DNA from: Meiothermus cerbereus DSM 11376
GTDB lineage: Bacteria; Deinococcota; Deinococci; Deinococcales; Thermaceae
Assembly: GCF_000620065.1 (NCBI RefSeq)
Contig: NZ_JHVI01000029.1
Coordinates: 1-40,024 of the forward strand
DNA: 40,024 nucleotides
Direction: 5' to 3'
The notes below the pieces were generated by a model. The model saw nothing but the letters and a program-made list of their open reading frames with translations. It was not told where the DNA came from and did no database searches. This document shows, one piece after another, positions 1 through 7,736 of the stretch. The stretch's first letter is position 1. Each line of letters begins with the position of its first letter. Position numbers and translations under genes: made by a program.

Positions 1-24
1 CATCGGCGTATAGGTGTTGGTTAA

Positions 25-1238
25 CTCAAAACTTGCACCTCTTGCATAGCCTGCATAAACCTGCTTTTCCTCTCACTTCATCCGGCGGTGGGTGCCAGAG
101 GCCTAGGGCATGAAGTTCCCCCAGTGCCGCCTGAGCTACAAGTCCGGGCAAGAGAAGGCGCAGGGACTCCCTGGCCGCCTCCCGCCAGGTCAGCCCCTCT
201 CCCTCCTGCTCCATCCGCACCCAGTGCGCCAGCAGGTAGGCGAGAAAGCAAAGCACCAGGAAACGATGCACCCCTAAGGGGGTTCTCTGGCCGAATTGCC
301 CCAAAGAAAACTCGCTTTTCATGGCCTTGAAGAAATGCTCGATGCTGAACCTCCGCCTGCCCCACAGGAGCACCGTCCTTCCGCTGGCGGGAAAGGTGGC
401 CACCACATACCGCCATTCCCATTTCCCCTTGGGCAGAGGGTAGCGGTACCAACTGACCCAGACCGGAAAGGCCAGACCCCGTAGGTAAACCTTGCTCCCC
501 TGCCGTCTGAGGTTCAGGAGGCGCTGACCCTCCCGCGTCCTCCGATCCCGCCGCATCCCCACCACCGCCTCCAGGCCCATCCCCTGCACCCCCGTGAGGA
601 AGCAGAGGGTGCCGAAGGCGGCGTCGGCCACCACCCGAATACGAAAGGCCTTCCGCATCCAGGGGGGCAGGGCCGCGAGAAGCCGCAGGGCCAGGAGGGA
701 AAGGCTCTTCTCGCCTTTACCTCGCCAGAGGCGATAGACCCAGGGCACCCGAAGGTCACCGTAGACCAGGTAAAGCACCACCAGATGCAGGCCCCACTTG
801 CCGTGGAAAAAGGAGAGCGGCAGGAGGGGAAAGGTGCCTTGCTTCTCCAGGGTGACCAGGTCCAGGACCACCAAGAGCCTGGGCTTGGGGCCTCGTCTTC
901 TCCTAGCCAGGTGCAGGGTTTTTTCAGCTTCCTGCCTAGCCAGGCGGATGAGGGCGCGGGTGGGCCAGGGGTAGCTATTCAGGAAGCGGGAGAGGGCGGA
1001 GGGGGACTTGGTCTGGCTGTGCTGGGGCCTGGCCTTGCCATGGCCTTGGAGGAGCAGGAAGAGCAGGGCTTTGAGGGAATCCCGCAGGTGGGGGCTTGGC
1101 AGGAGGGCCAGGATGGCTGAGAGTAGGGACTGGGCTGCTGTGTGCATAGCACCCGTCATCAGACGGGAAACCAGCAGCCCCTTTCAAGTGGTCCCGGTGC
1201 ATAAGGAATCCCCAGGGCGCATAACTGCAAGTTTTGAG
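25..1238 (-). mobile_element. Insertion sequence, 1214 bp, IS701/IS4-like, TTAA target duplication
   Basis: The element is bounded by perfect 13-bp terminal inverted repeats (CTCAAAACTTGCA at 25-37 and its reverse complement at 1226-1238) and flanked by TTAA at 21-24 and 1239-1242. Removing the element and one TTAA rejoins a continuous reading frame on the minus strand, which fixes the boundaries. One transposase gene fills nearly the whole element. A four-base YTAR-type target and a DDE transposase suggest the IS701 or a related IS4 group; the family name is an inference. Intact ends and an open transposase frame suggest a recent insertion. Confidence 0.93.
26..1159 (-). CDS. DDE transposase of the insertion sequence
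   Basis: The 377-residue protein has an IS4-type DDE catalytic layout. The candidate acidic residues are D100 (LVVLD), D179 (VVADA) and E274, the last inside a motif reading IEHFFKAMK that resembles the C-terminal YREK signature. It is expected to cut and rejoin the element ends. The TGA stop lies inside the left terminal inverted repeat, so the last three residues (CKF) are encoded by the repeat. The first ATG is at 1159; a second at 1147 is an equally possible start. The frame is intact. Confidence 0.9.
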   Translation of the reverse strand: MTGAMHTAAQSLLSAILALLPSPHLRDSLKALLFLLLQGHGKARPQHSQTKSPSALSRFLNSYPWPTRALIRLARQEAEKTLHLARRRRGPKPRLLVVLDLVTLEKQGTFPLLPLSFFHGKWGLHLVVLYLVYGDLRVPWVYRLWRGKGEKSLSLLALRLLAALPPWMRKAFRIRVVADAAFGTLCFLTGVQGMGLEAVVGMRRDRRTREGQRLLNLRRQGSKVYLRGLAFPVWVSWYRYPLPKGKWEWRYVVATFPASGRTVLLWGRRRFSIEHFFKAMKSEFSLGQFGQRTPLGVHRFLVLCFLAYLLAHWVRMEQEGEGLTWREAARESLRLLLPGLVAQAALGELHALGLWHPPPDEVRGKAGLCRLCKRCKF

Positions 1239-1446
1239 TTAACACATTGTGCCGCTCGGGGGGCAGGCTATGAAAAATGCTCATGTGGCAGGGCAGGGTG
1301 ATGCTGGGGAACACCGATCGGGCACAGAGGGTAGAGGCCCCCTCCTGCATAAGGGTCAGCAAAGTGGGGAGATGGGCGGCCTCCAGGGCGTCGGGCCGCA
1401 GGCCATCTATGGTGATGTACAGCAATCTGGCCATTGGTTCTCAGTC

Positions 1447-2457
1447 TTAGACCAGAATCCAGGCGTCATCGGGTACGCTAAGGCGCACCCGGTCACCCCG
1501 CTGGATCAGCACCTGGTTGGGCACAAAAACCGTCCAGAGGTCCGGGCCTACCCGCACCAGCACCTGCTGCTCGGCCCCCAGGTAGGTGACCAGTTCCACC
1601 ACGCCGCTAAACGGGCCATGGGCGTTGAGTTCGATGCGTTCAGGACGTACCCCGATCTGGCGGGGGGGCGCAACCGGCAGGTTGACCTCGTACCCGCTGA
1701 TACGAAAACCCCCCGGTATCTTTTCCGGGGTAAAGAGGTTCATGGAGCCGATAAAGGTGGCCACGAAAGCGGTCTGGGGCCGGGTGTAAAGGTCCCGGGG
1801 AGAACCAATCTGCTCGATGCGGCCCTGGTTCATCACCACCACCCGATCGGACATGCTCATGGCCTCTTCCTGGTCGTGGGTAACCAGCAGGGTGGTGATG
1901 CCAAGCTCGAGCTGCAGTCTTCTGAGCTCGGTTCGCAGTCCGGCGCGAATTTTGGCATCCAGCGCCGATAGGGGCTCATCCAGGAGCAAGACCCGCGGCT
2001 CTGGAGCCAGCGCTCGAGCCAAGGCCACCCGCTGTCGCTGCCCGCCCGAGAGGTTCTGTACCGGCCGGTTTTCAAAGCCCAAAAGACCCACCAGCTCGAG
2101 CATCTCCCCCACCCGCTTCTTGAGGCGCTCAACAGGCCAGCGGGCCACCCGGAGCCCAAAGCCAATGTTGCCAGCCACGCTCAGGTTGGGAAACAGGGCG
2201 TAATTTTGGAAGACCATCCCCACCCTTCGCTCCTCAGCAGGAAGGTCGGTTACGTCTTGCTCGCCAAAGTAAACCCGCCCCTGATCGGGCCGCTCAAAGC
2301 CAGCAATCATGCGCAAAGTGGTGGTCTTCCCACAGCCCGAAGGGCCCAGCAGCGATACCAGTTCGCCTGGCGCTACCTGAAGGCTCACCCCCTCCACTGC
2401 CGTCTTGCCCTGAAAATGTTTGGATAATGCCTGAAGTTGGATTCCCACCCTTTGCAT
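1447..2457 (-). CDS. ABC importer ATP-binding protein (PotA/FbpC type)
   Basis: This 336-residue cytoplasmic ATPase powers the importer encoded upstream. It shows Walker A GPSGCGKTT at about 38-46, signature LSGGQ at 136-140, Walker B LLLDEP at about 157-162 and switch His194. A C-terminal extension of about 100 residues fits the TOBE domain of the CUT1/Fe3+/spermidine/2-aminoethylphosphonate ATPases. It follows the second permease by 25 bp and precedes the broken phosphodiesterase gene by 12 bp. The ATG is preceded by a GAGGG purine stretch. The substrate cannot be read from the ATPase; iron, polyamine and phosphonate systems all use this type. Confidence 0.92.
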   Translation of the reverse strand: MQRVGIQLQALSKHFQGKTAVEGVSLQVAPGELVSLLGPSGCGKTTTLRMIAGFERPDQGRVYFGEQDVTDLPAEERRVGMVFQNYALFPNLSVAGNIGFGLRVARWPVERLKKRVGEMLELVGLLGFENRPVQNLSGGQRQRVALARALAPEPRVLLLDEPLSALDAKIRAGLRTELRRLQLELGITTLLVTHDQEEAMSMSDRVVVMNQGRIEQIGSPRDLYTRPQTAFVATFIGSMNLFTPEKIPGGFRISGYEVNLPVAPPRQIGVRPERIELNAHGPFSGVVELVTYLGAEQQVLVRVGPDLWTVFVPNQVLIQRGDRVRLSVPDDAWILV

Positions 2458-2482
2458 CGAGTACCCTCTACCTCCTCCGCCG

Positions 2483-3268
2483 CTAAATTACCGACACCCT
2501 GGCATCTTTTCGTAAAGAAAGCGCCCAGAAGCCCAGCCCCCAAGCTGCCAGAAAGGACAGCACCGTAATGGCCGCGCTGCCGTTGCCATCGGTACGGGCC
2601 AGCTGCACCTGGTAGACCGGCAGGGTTTCCCAGAGTGTGCCAATAAGAAGCTGGGTAAGGGCAAACTCCCCGAAAGCCGCACTAAAGGCCAGCACCCCAC
2701 CCGACAAAACCCCCGGCAACACCGTGGGCAGGATTACCCAGGCTAAGGTTTTGGCGTCGTCGGCCCCAAGGCTGCGGGCGGCCTCGGCCAGGGCCTTGAT
2801 GTCGGCGGCCGCAAAGGCGTTGTCCACCGCCCGATAGGCGTAGGGCAACGAGATAACCGTTACCGCCGCTATCAGCAATAAAGGGGTCTGGGCCAACTGC
2901 AGCGGCGGGCTGGAGTAAAGCGAGATCAGGCCTACCGCCAGAATCACCCCGGGGAACACAAAAGGCCAGAGCGTCAGAAACTCGAGCACCCCCGCCACCT
3001 TTGGGTAATACATCCGCACCACAAAGAGGGTGGGCACCAAAAAGAAAATCGAAAGGGCCACCACCGAGAACGAAAGAAGCGCAGTGCGGCCCAGCGAGAG
3101 CCAGAAGCGCTGGTTCTCGAGCAGATTGGCCCAGTGTTTGAGGGTGTAGCCCTCGGGCAAAAGGGCCGTCCAGCTCGTGGCCACGCTATAAGCCAGCGAG
3201 GCCAGGATGGGCAAAAACAGGTAAAGCCCCAGGGCCACAAGCAACAAACGTCGAAAAATATGGCTCAT
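2483..3268 (-). CDS. ABC importer permease, second subunit
   Basis: The 261-residue integral membrane protein has about six predicted hydrophobic segments and the cytoplasmic EAA loop (EAARSLGADDAKTLAWVILP) that docks on the ATPase, so it belongs to the binding-protein-dependent transport inner-membrane family (PotC/FbpB type). Its ATG overlaps the stop of the first permease by 4 bp (ATGA), implying translational coupling. It should form a heterodimeric channel with the neighbouring permease. Confidence 0.9.
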   Translation of the reverse strand: MSHIFRRLLLVALGLYLFLPILASLAYSVATSWTALLPEGYTLKHWANLLENQRFWLSLGRTALLSFSVVALSIFFLVPTLFVVRMYYPKVAGVLEFLTLWPFVFPGVILAVGLISLYSSPPLQLAQTPLLLIAAVTVISLPYAYRAVDNAFAAADIKALAEAARSLGADDAKTLAWVILPTVLPGVLSGGVLAFSAAFGEFALTQLLIGTLWETLPVYQVQLARTDGNGSAAITVLSFLAAWGLGFWALSLRKDARVSVI

Positions 3269-4098
3269 ACCTGCTCCATCCGGGCAGCCCAGCGGCGGCT
3301 CAGGCGATAGATCACCAACGAGACCGCCAGCACCAGGGCCATCATGAGGGCCAGCGTGGAAGCCAGCACCGGGTTATAACCGATATCGCCCCCGACCTGA
3401 AAGCCAATCTGCAAGGGCAGCAGGTTACGCTGCCCCTGGGTCAGGGCATACACCGTGGCGTAGGCCCCGAAGGCATTGGCGAAGAGCAGCACAAACGAGC
3501 CCAGAATCGAGGGCAACAGCACCGGCAGCCCCACCCGCCACCAGAAGCCCCAGGTACTGCTGCCCAGGCTACGGGCGGCCTCGAGCCACTCCCGCTGGAT
3601 GGCCCCAAAAGCCGGGAGCATCAGCACGGTCATGAGGGGCCACTGGAAGTAGAGGTAGACCCAGTACAGCCCCTCTTTGCCGTAGATATCAACCGGGGGT
3701 AGGCCCAGCCCCTTCAGTATCAGATTGAAAAAACCATTGCCCCCCAACAGCACGATAAAGGCAAAGGCCAGCGGTGGCCCGGCAAAGTTGGCAGCCACCG
3801 CCGAAAGGCCAGTGGTGAAGCGCTTGACGAAAGGGTTAGGGGAAGACCACAGGGCCCAGGCCGTAAGGGTACCCAGGATCGCACCTTGCAGGGCACTAAA
3901 GAAGGCCAGCTCAAAAGAGTTGCGCAGAGCCCGCAAGTAGAGGGGTTTGGTGGCCTCGCCCCAGGAGGCTAGGCTGAAATGCCCCTCGCTCCAGAAAACC
4001 CGCACCAGCAAAAGCCCCGGCAAAACCTCGAAGAGGAGCAAAAAGACCCCAAAGGCAAGGGCTATTCCCAGGCTGGCCCAGCGCAGTCCCAGGCTCAT
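3265..4098 (-). CDS. ABC importer permease, first subunit
   Basis: This is a PotB/FbpB-type inner-membrane permease with six or so hydrophobic segments and an EAA loop (EAARSLGSSTWGFWWRVGLP). An upstream in-frame ATG exists at 4122, but the ATG at 4098 (MSLGLRW) is preceded at about 7 nt by GGAGGG, so 4098 is the better start, giving 277 residues. It overlaps the second permease by 4 bp. A 184-bp stretch without a gene separates it from the binding-protein gene, a common spacing that allows more binding protein than permease to be made. Confidence 0.88.
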   Translation of the reverse strand: MSLGLRWASLGIALAFGVFLLLFEVLPGLLLVRVFWSEGHFSLASWGEATKPLYLRALRNSFELAFFSALQGAILGTLTAWALWSSPNPFVKRFTTGLSAVAANFAGPPLAFAFIVLLGGNGFFNLILKGLGLPPVDIYGKEGLYWVYLYFQWPLMTVLMLPAFGAIQREWLEAARSLGSSTWGFWWRVGLPVLLPSILGSFVLLFANAFGAYATVYALTQGQRNLLPLQIGFQVGGDIGYNPVLASTLALMMALVLAVSLVIYRLSRRWAARMEQV

Positions 4099-4282
4099 GG
4101 CCCACCCTCCAGACCAAACCATCCCCGGCCAGGGCCAGGGAGGTTAGTTGCAGTGTGGGTGTGAAAGAAGACCACTCGGCTTCCTTGTCCTTATGGTGGC
4201 TTTAGGATATGTCGATCAAGCGCCCAGTGAAAAGTGAAATCATCGAAGCGGGCCATTCGTAAAGCCCACAGAGAGGCGAAGG

Positions 4283-5311
4283 CTAGTTCCCCACCACCTC
4301 GAGGGCCCACTTCTCGCCCATGTCCTTGGCTACCGCTTCCATATTCAGCCAGTTGGTAATGGGTTTTGCCACTTTGTACTGGGCTTGGGGCAAGAGGCCC
4401 TTTTCTACGTCTTCGGGCAGTTTCACGTTACGGATGGGCCGCGCTCCCGCACGGGCAAAGGCAATCTGGCCTTCGTCGGAGAGAACGGTCTCCAGCCAGA
4501 GCTTGGCTGCATTGGGGCGGCGGGTAAACTTGTTGAGCACGGTGGCGTAGGGGCCGTAGGTAGAGCCATCGGTGGGCACAGAAATGACCAGTTCGGGGAT
4601 GTCCTTACGCCAATTCAAAGCGCGGAAGTCCCAGTCCAGCGTAATACCAATCTCGCCCTTAGCCAGAAGGTCTTTGGAAGGGGCGACTGGCTTGAGGTTG
4701 CCCGACCGGGCGAGTTGGGTGAACAACTTGATGCCAGGGTCAATGTTGCGGTCAGAGCCGCCATTGGCAAAAGCCGCCGCAATCACAGCGTACTGGCCCA
4801 GTGCCGCCCGGCGCGGATCGGCCACCGCAATAAGGCCCTTATACTCGGGCTTCAGGAGGTCTTTGAAGCTCTTGGGGGGATTCTTGACCACCTTGGTGTT
4901 GGTCACCAGCACGATGGTGCCATAGTAGGTAGCGGTGCAGCGGCCCAGGGGATCCTTGGCCCAGAGGGGGATGTCGTTCCACTGGCTGGGCTTGTAGGCC
5001 ATCAGAATATCTTCCCGAATGGCAATGGTGCAGAACTGGTAGCCAATGTCAAAAGCGTCGGCCACGGGGTTGTTGCGCTCGGCCTTGACCTTGGCAATCT
5101 CCTCGGCGGAGGACATATCGGTGTCGCTATGCTTGAGACCGTAGCGCTTGGTCATGATTTCGGCAATGGTTCCATAGCCGGCCCAGTCGGCGGGTGAGCC
5201 GTAGGTAACAATCTGTCCCTCTTTTTTGGCCCCCTCAATCAGGGCCTGTAGGCCTTGGGCTAGGGCAAATATCCCAACCACGACGATGGCTAAAGCTGCA
5301 AGTCTTCTCAT
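4283..5311 (-). CDS. ABC importer extracellular solute-binding protein
   Basis: The 342-residue protein begins with a typical signal peptide (MRRL, then a hydrophobic stretch to about residue 20 ending ALAQG). The rest has the layout of class II periplasmic binding proteins of the Fe3+/2-aminoethylphosphonate/spermidine group (VTYGSPADW near the mature N-terminus, KSFKDLLKPEYKG in the middle). It should capture the substrate outside the membrane and deliver it to the two permeases. The start has a good GGAGG site about 8 nt upstream. The ligand is unknown; the linked phosphodiesterase hints at an organophosphate or phosphonate, but iron or polyamine cannot be excluded. Confidence 0.88.
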   Translation of the reverse strand: MRRLAALAIVVVGIFALAQGLQALIEGAKKEGQIVTYGSPADWAGYGTIAEIMTKRYGLKHSDTDMSSAEEIAKVKAERNNPVADAFDIGYQFCTIAIREDILMAYKPSQWNDIPLWAKDPLGRCTATYYGTIVLVTNTKVVKNPPKSFKDLLKPEYKGLIAVADPRRAALGQYAVIAAAFANGGSDRNIDPGIKLFTQLARSGNLKPVAPSKDLLAKGEIGITLDWDFRALNWRKDIPELVISVPTDGSTYGPYATVLNKFTRRPNAAKLWLETVLSDEGQIAFARAGARPIRNVKLPEDVEKGLLPQAQYKVAKPITNWLNMEAVAKDMGEKWALEVVGN

Positions 5312-5454
5312 GTAATTTCCTCCACAGGCAAGCTACGGGTCTTGTGTCAGTATTGCGTCAAGCACAATTGCGGTCGCTTTAAAACACAGCGGGCCCCTTA
5401 GTTGCTCTTTTTGTTCCCCGCCACTTTACCCAACGCGGCCAGCAAATGCAAGCC

Positions 5455-5487
5455 AAAAAAGCACCCCCCATTCAGAGGGGGTGCTTT
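5455..5487 (-). terminator. Rho-independent terminator downstream of pspA
   Basis: An 11-bp perfect stem (AAAGCACCCCC at 5458-5468 with GGGGGTGCTTT at 5477-5487) and an 8-nt loop are followed, on the minus strand, by six T residues. It lies about 140 bp after the pspA stop and before the importer operon. The rest of the 318-bp gap 5312-5629 holds no gene; the importer promoter must lie there but no -35/-10 pair stands out. Confidence 0.8.
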
Positions 5488-5629
5488 GTACACGATCCAC
5501 CCGCCCGAGCAAACCCCAGCAGATGCGGTTCAGGCACTGGGTTGTCCGGCTGTTGGCGTCTCCATCAAGCTGCGCCAGAGCCAGAGGGTATGCCAGGAAT
5601 TCTGAATGAGGGGGATACCGTAGAGGCGT

Positions 5630-6292
5630 CTAGGCCATGCCCAGCTCGCGTTTGAGACGGGCCAGGTCGTCCTCGACTTCTTTGCTGCTACCCAGGCTCT
5701 CGAGCTCTTTCTCCACATCGCTTTTGTCCAGCTCCGAAAGGGCCGCGTGCTTGTCTTCCATGGCCTCGATGCGGCGCTCCATGTCCTCGAAGGCCTGCAC
5801 CGCGCTGTGGGCATCCACCTTGGACTCGAACTTACGCACGGCCTCGGCGGCTTCCACACCCTTCTTGCGGGCAATCAGCAGGGCTTTTTTGGCCTCGGCT
5901 TCCTGAATTTTGCCTTCCAGGGCCTTGAGCTGGGTGGTGAGCTGGTTGACCAGGGTCTGCTGCTGGGCCACCTGCTGGGCGAAACCATCAGCGAGGGCGT
6001 GGGCCTGTTGTTTGCGCTTGAGGGCCTCGCGGGCCAGGTCTTCCCGCTCGCCTTTGAGGGCCTCGGCGGCTTTTTGCTCCCAGGCCCGCGCCTGCTCGGC
6101 GTAGTTTTGCTGCTCGCGCTCGAGCTTCTTTAGCTCGGCCATGGCCTCCGCCACTTCCATCCGAGCGTCCCGCAGGGTGGCCCGCATATCCTCCAGGGCC
6201 TGCTCGATGATCTTTTCGGGGTCTTCGGCCCGTTTGATGAGGTCGTTGATGTTGGCCCGGATTAGGCGGGAAAGGCGGTCTAAAATACCCAT
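5630..6292 (-). CDS. pspA: PspA/IM30 (Vipp1) family membrane-stress protein
   Basis: The 220-residue protein starts MGILDRLSRLIRANINDLI and is almost entirely charged alpha-helix with long heptad-like coiled coils, the pattern of PspA/IM30. The N-terminal amphipathic helix should bind the membrane, where these proteins assemble into ESCRT-III-like rods or rings that protect or repair it. A TTG at 6298 is in frame, but GGAGG lies 7 nt before the ATG at 6292, which decides the start. It stands alone between its own promoter and a strong terminator, divergent from the prenyl synthase gene. No PspF or PspC partner gene is visible here. Confidence 0.9.
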   Translation of the reverse strand: MGILDRLSRLIRANINDLIKRAEDPEKIIEQALEDMRATLRDARMEVAEAMAELKKLEREQQNYAEQARAWEQKAAEALKGEREDLAREALKRKQQAHALADGFAQQVAQQQTLVNQLTTQLKALEGKIQEAEAKKALLIARKKGVEAAEAVRKFESKVDAHSAVQAFEDMERRIEAMEDKHAALSELDKSDVEKELESLGSSKEVEDDLARLKRELGMA

Positions 6293-6315
6293 GTTCAAGC
6301 CTCCTGTAGAACCTC

Positions 6316-6345
6316 AGTGTAGCGCACCCAGTAGGGCGCTCACAA
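6316..6345 (-). promoter_or_regulatory. Probable pspA promoter
   Basis: On the minus strand TTGTGA (6340-6345) and TACACT (6316-6321) are separated by 18 bp, close to sigma-70 consensus and about 20 nt upstream of the pspA ribosome binding site. The spacer begins GCGC and ends GCGC, a short inverted repeat that could be an operator. Confidence 0.6.
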
Positions 6346-6517
6346 CCGCTGACAGACACCCCATGTTTGCTGGCTATGCTCACCCTTAGCGCAGGCCCAA
6401 CTGCCATTGCGAAATAATATGATAAGGCCTGGCGCAGATAATGTATAGAGCCCACCTACAACAGCGCCACCTGGGAAAGGTTCAAGCGCGGATGTGGCCG
6501 GAAAGCCGGGGTCGCCG

Positions 6518-6523
6518 TAGTAT
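6518..6523 (+). promoter_or_regulatory. Leaderless -10 element of the prenyl synthase gene
   Basis: TAGTAT ends 6 nt before the ATG at 6530 and no ribosome binding site is present, so the mRNA probably begins at or next to the start codon. No clear -35 is visible. Confidence 0.45.
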
Positions 6524-6529
6524 CTTTGC

Positions 6530-7540
6530 ATGACCGCTCCCCTCTCCCATGCCCAGGTGCGCGAGGCCATCCAGCAGCACCTGCTCGCAGCACTCCCCAG
6601 GCCCGACGCCGCCCACCGCCCCGAGCTGGCCGAGTACGCCCGGATGCTGCGCGACTACCCCGAGCGTGGCGGCAAGATGCTACGCGGGATGCTGTTGGTC
6701 TACACCGGACTGGCCTACGGGGCCGAGCTCCAACCGCTCCTGCCCATCGCGGCGGCCCTCGAGCTCTTCCAGAACTGGGCCCTGATCCACGACGACATCG
6801 AGGACGGCTCTGACGAGCGGCGCGGCAAGCCCGCCCTGCACAAGCTGTACGGTGTGCCCCTGGCGCTCAACGCAGGCGATGCCCTGCACGCTTTGCAGTG
6901 GGCCCTCCTGGTTCGCTCGGATGCACCCCAGCAGGTGCTCCTGGAGTTTGCCCGGCTGGTCGAGCGGACCGCCCAGGGCCAGCACCTCGAGATGACCTGG
7001 ATGGAGCGCCAGCGCTTCGACCTGCAGGAAGCCGACTACCTGGAGATGGTGGGGCACAAGGCCGCCTACTACACCGCCGTGGCCCCCCTGCGGCTAGGCG
7101 CCCTGGCCGCAGCGGTGGAGCCTCCCGAGGCCTTCGAGGAGGCCGGGATGAAGCTCGGGATCGGTTTTCAGATTGTGGACGACGTGCTCAACCTCGAGGG
7201 CGACCCCATCAAGTACGGTAAGGAAATCGCCGGCGATCTGTGGGAGGGCAAGCGCACCCTCATTCTGCTGCGCTTCTTGCAAACCGCCGGGGCCGAGGAG
7301 CGCCAGCGGGCCGAGGATTTGCTCCGCATTCCCAGGGAGCAAAAGCCCGCCCAGGAAGTGGGCTGGCTGCACCAGCGTCTGCTGCAATCAGGGGCCGTGG
7401 CCTATGCCCAGCAGACAGCCGAGCGGCTCTTGGCCGAGGGGCTGGCAGCGCTAAAGCCTGTGTTGCTCGAGGCCCCCAAAATCACATTTGGCTCGCTGGT
7501 GCTGGAAATTCTGCAAAGCCTGGTTCGGCGCGAGGCGTAA
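6530..7540 (+). CDS. crtE: Polyprenyl (probably geranylgeranyl) diphosphate synthase
   Basis: The 336-residue enzyme condenses isopentenyl diphosphate with allylic diphosphates. Both aspartate-rich motifs are present: HDDIED (Asp88, 89 and 92) and DDVLNLEGD (217-225), followed by the GKEIAGDLWEGKRT segment typical of the family. The bulky W83 five residues before the first motif argues for a short product (C15-C20) rather than a long quinone side chain. Geranylgeranyl diphosphate for carotenoids or lipids is the likely product, but chain length cannot be proved from sequence. It has no operon partner; dxs of the same pathway is 30 kb away in this window. The start is decided by a -10 element 6 nt upstream. 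It is one of very few genes in the left arm transcribed toward oriC. Confidence 0.87.
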   Translation: MTAPLSHAQVREAIQQHLLAALPRPDAAHRPELAEYARMLRDYPERGGKMLRGMLLVYTGLAYGAELQPLLPIAAALELFQNWALIHDDIEDGSDERRGKPALHKLYGVPLALNAGDALHALQWALLVRSDAPQQVLLEFARLVERTAQGQHLEMTWMERQRFDLQEADYLEMVGHKAAYYTAVAPLRLGALAAAVEPPEAFEEAGMKLGIGFQIVDDVLNLEGDPIKYGKEIAGDLWEGKRTLILLRFLQTAGAEERQRAEDLLRIPREQKPAQEVGWLHQRLLQSGAVAYAQQTAERLLAEGLAALKPVLLEAPKITFGSLVLEILQSLVRREA

Positions 7541-7550
7541 AGCATCGGTG

Positions 7551-7619
7551 ATGCGGCGGGAGGTTGTAAAGCAAGCAGGCCAATCCGTCACCCTCTTAAT
7601 CGGGCATCACCCGCCGCAT
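7551..7619. repeat. 10-bp inverted repeat after the prenyl synthase gene
   Basis: ATGCGGCGGG at 7551-7560 and CCCGCCGCAT at 7610-7619 form perfect arms around 49 nt. The right arm is part of the ATPase remnant (codons for MRR). It may be a scar of the rearrangement that removed the ATPase gene or a weak transcription-ending structure; there is no T run. Confidence 0.4.
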
Positions 7620-7736
7620 AAACTGGTCAAACAGTGGAACCGTGAAAGCCATCTCGCCCCATGCAGGGCTGTAAGCCATGCCCTTTTTGACAAGCTTGGC
7701 GCGCACCGGGCTGAGTCTTGTGGCTTTATCTCTCAC
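7596..7736 (-). pseudogene. Remnant: C-terminus of an AAA-type ATPase gene
   Basis: A 46-codon minus-strand frame, not a gene by itself, encodes TRLSPVRAKLVKKGMAY and then AFTVPLFDQFMRRVMPD before TAA. The pattern of a KKG(L/M)xYSP turn, an AFTVPLFxxFMRR strand-helix and a stop resembles the C-terminal winged-helix of bacterial and archaeal AAA (AAA_16/34-like) ATPases. The upstream part of that gene is absent: the frame runs straight into the 3' end of the eamA-like gene. It is best read as the tail of a deleted ATPase gene; the family assignment is from memory of the motif. Confidence 0.5.

Larger units (their letters stand above)
1..1434 (-). pseudogene. Type I phosphodiesterase / alkaline phosphatase-fold gene, split by the IS
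   Basis: The 5' part (1239-1434) encodes about 65 residues opening MARLLYITIDGLRPDAL, with a metal-site Asp (TIDG) and the SVFPSITLPCH segment that carries the nucleophile Thr of type I phosphodiesterase/nucleotide pyrophosphatases. It stops at HNVLT, where the IS enters. Left of the IS, bases 1-24 continue the same frame as NTYTPM, so the rest of the gene lies outside the window. It starts 12 bp after the ABC ATPase stop and is the last gene of the importer operon in view. A role in releasing phosphate from an imported organophosphate or phosphonate is an inference from this linkage. The product must be inactive here. Confidence 0.85.

Noticed and set aside
1249-1971. Long plus-strand open frames opposite the ABC ATPase and elsewhere (for example 4385-5197, 26822-27766)
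   Set aside because: They are G+C-driven antisense frames rich in His, Gly and Gln with no recognisable motif, lying exactly opposite well-supported genes.
4099-4282. 184-bp gap between permease and binding-protein genes, checked for a tRNA or small gene
   Set aside because: No cloverleaf, no conserved small frame and no convincing hairpin with a T run was found.
5312-5400. TTGACG (minus strand) as -35 of the importer operon
   Set aside because: The only downstream TANNNT-like hexamer (TAGCTT) is 20 bp away, and an inverted TTGTG/CACAA pair overlaps it; too weak to call.
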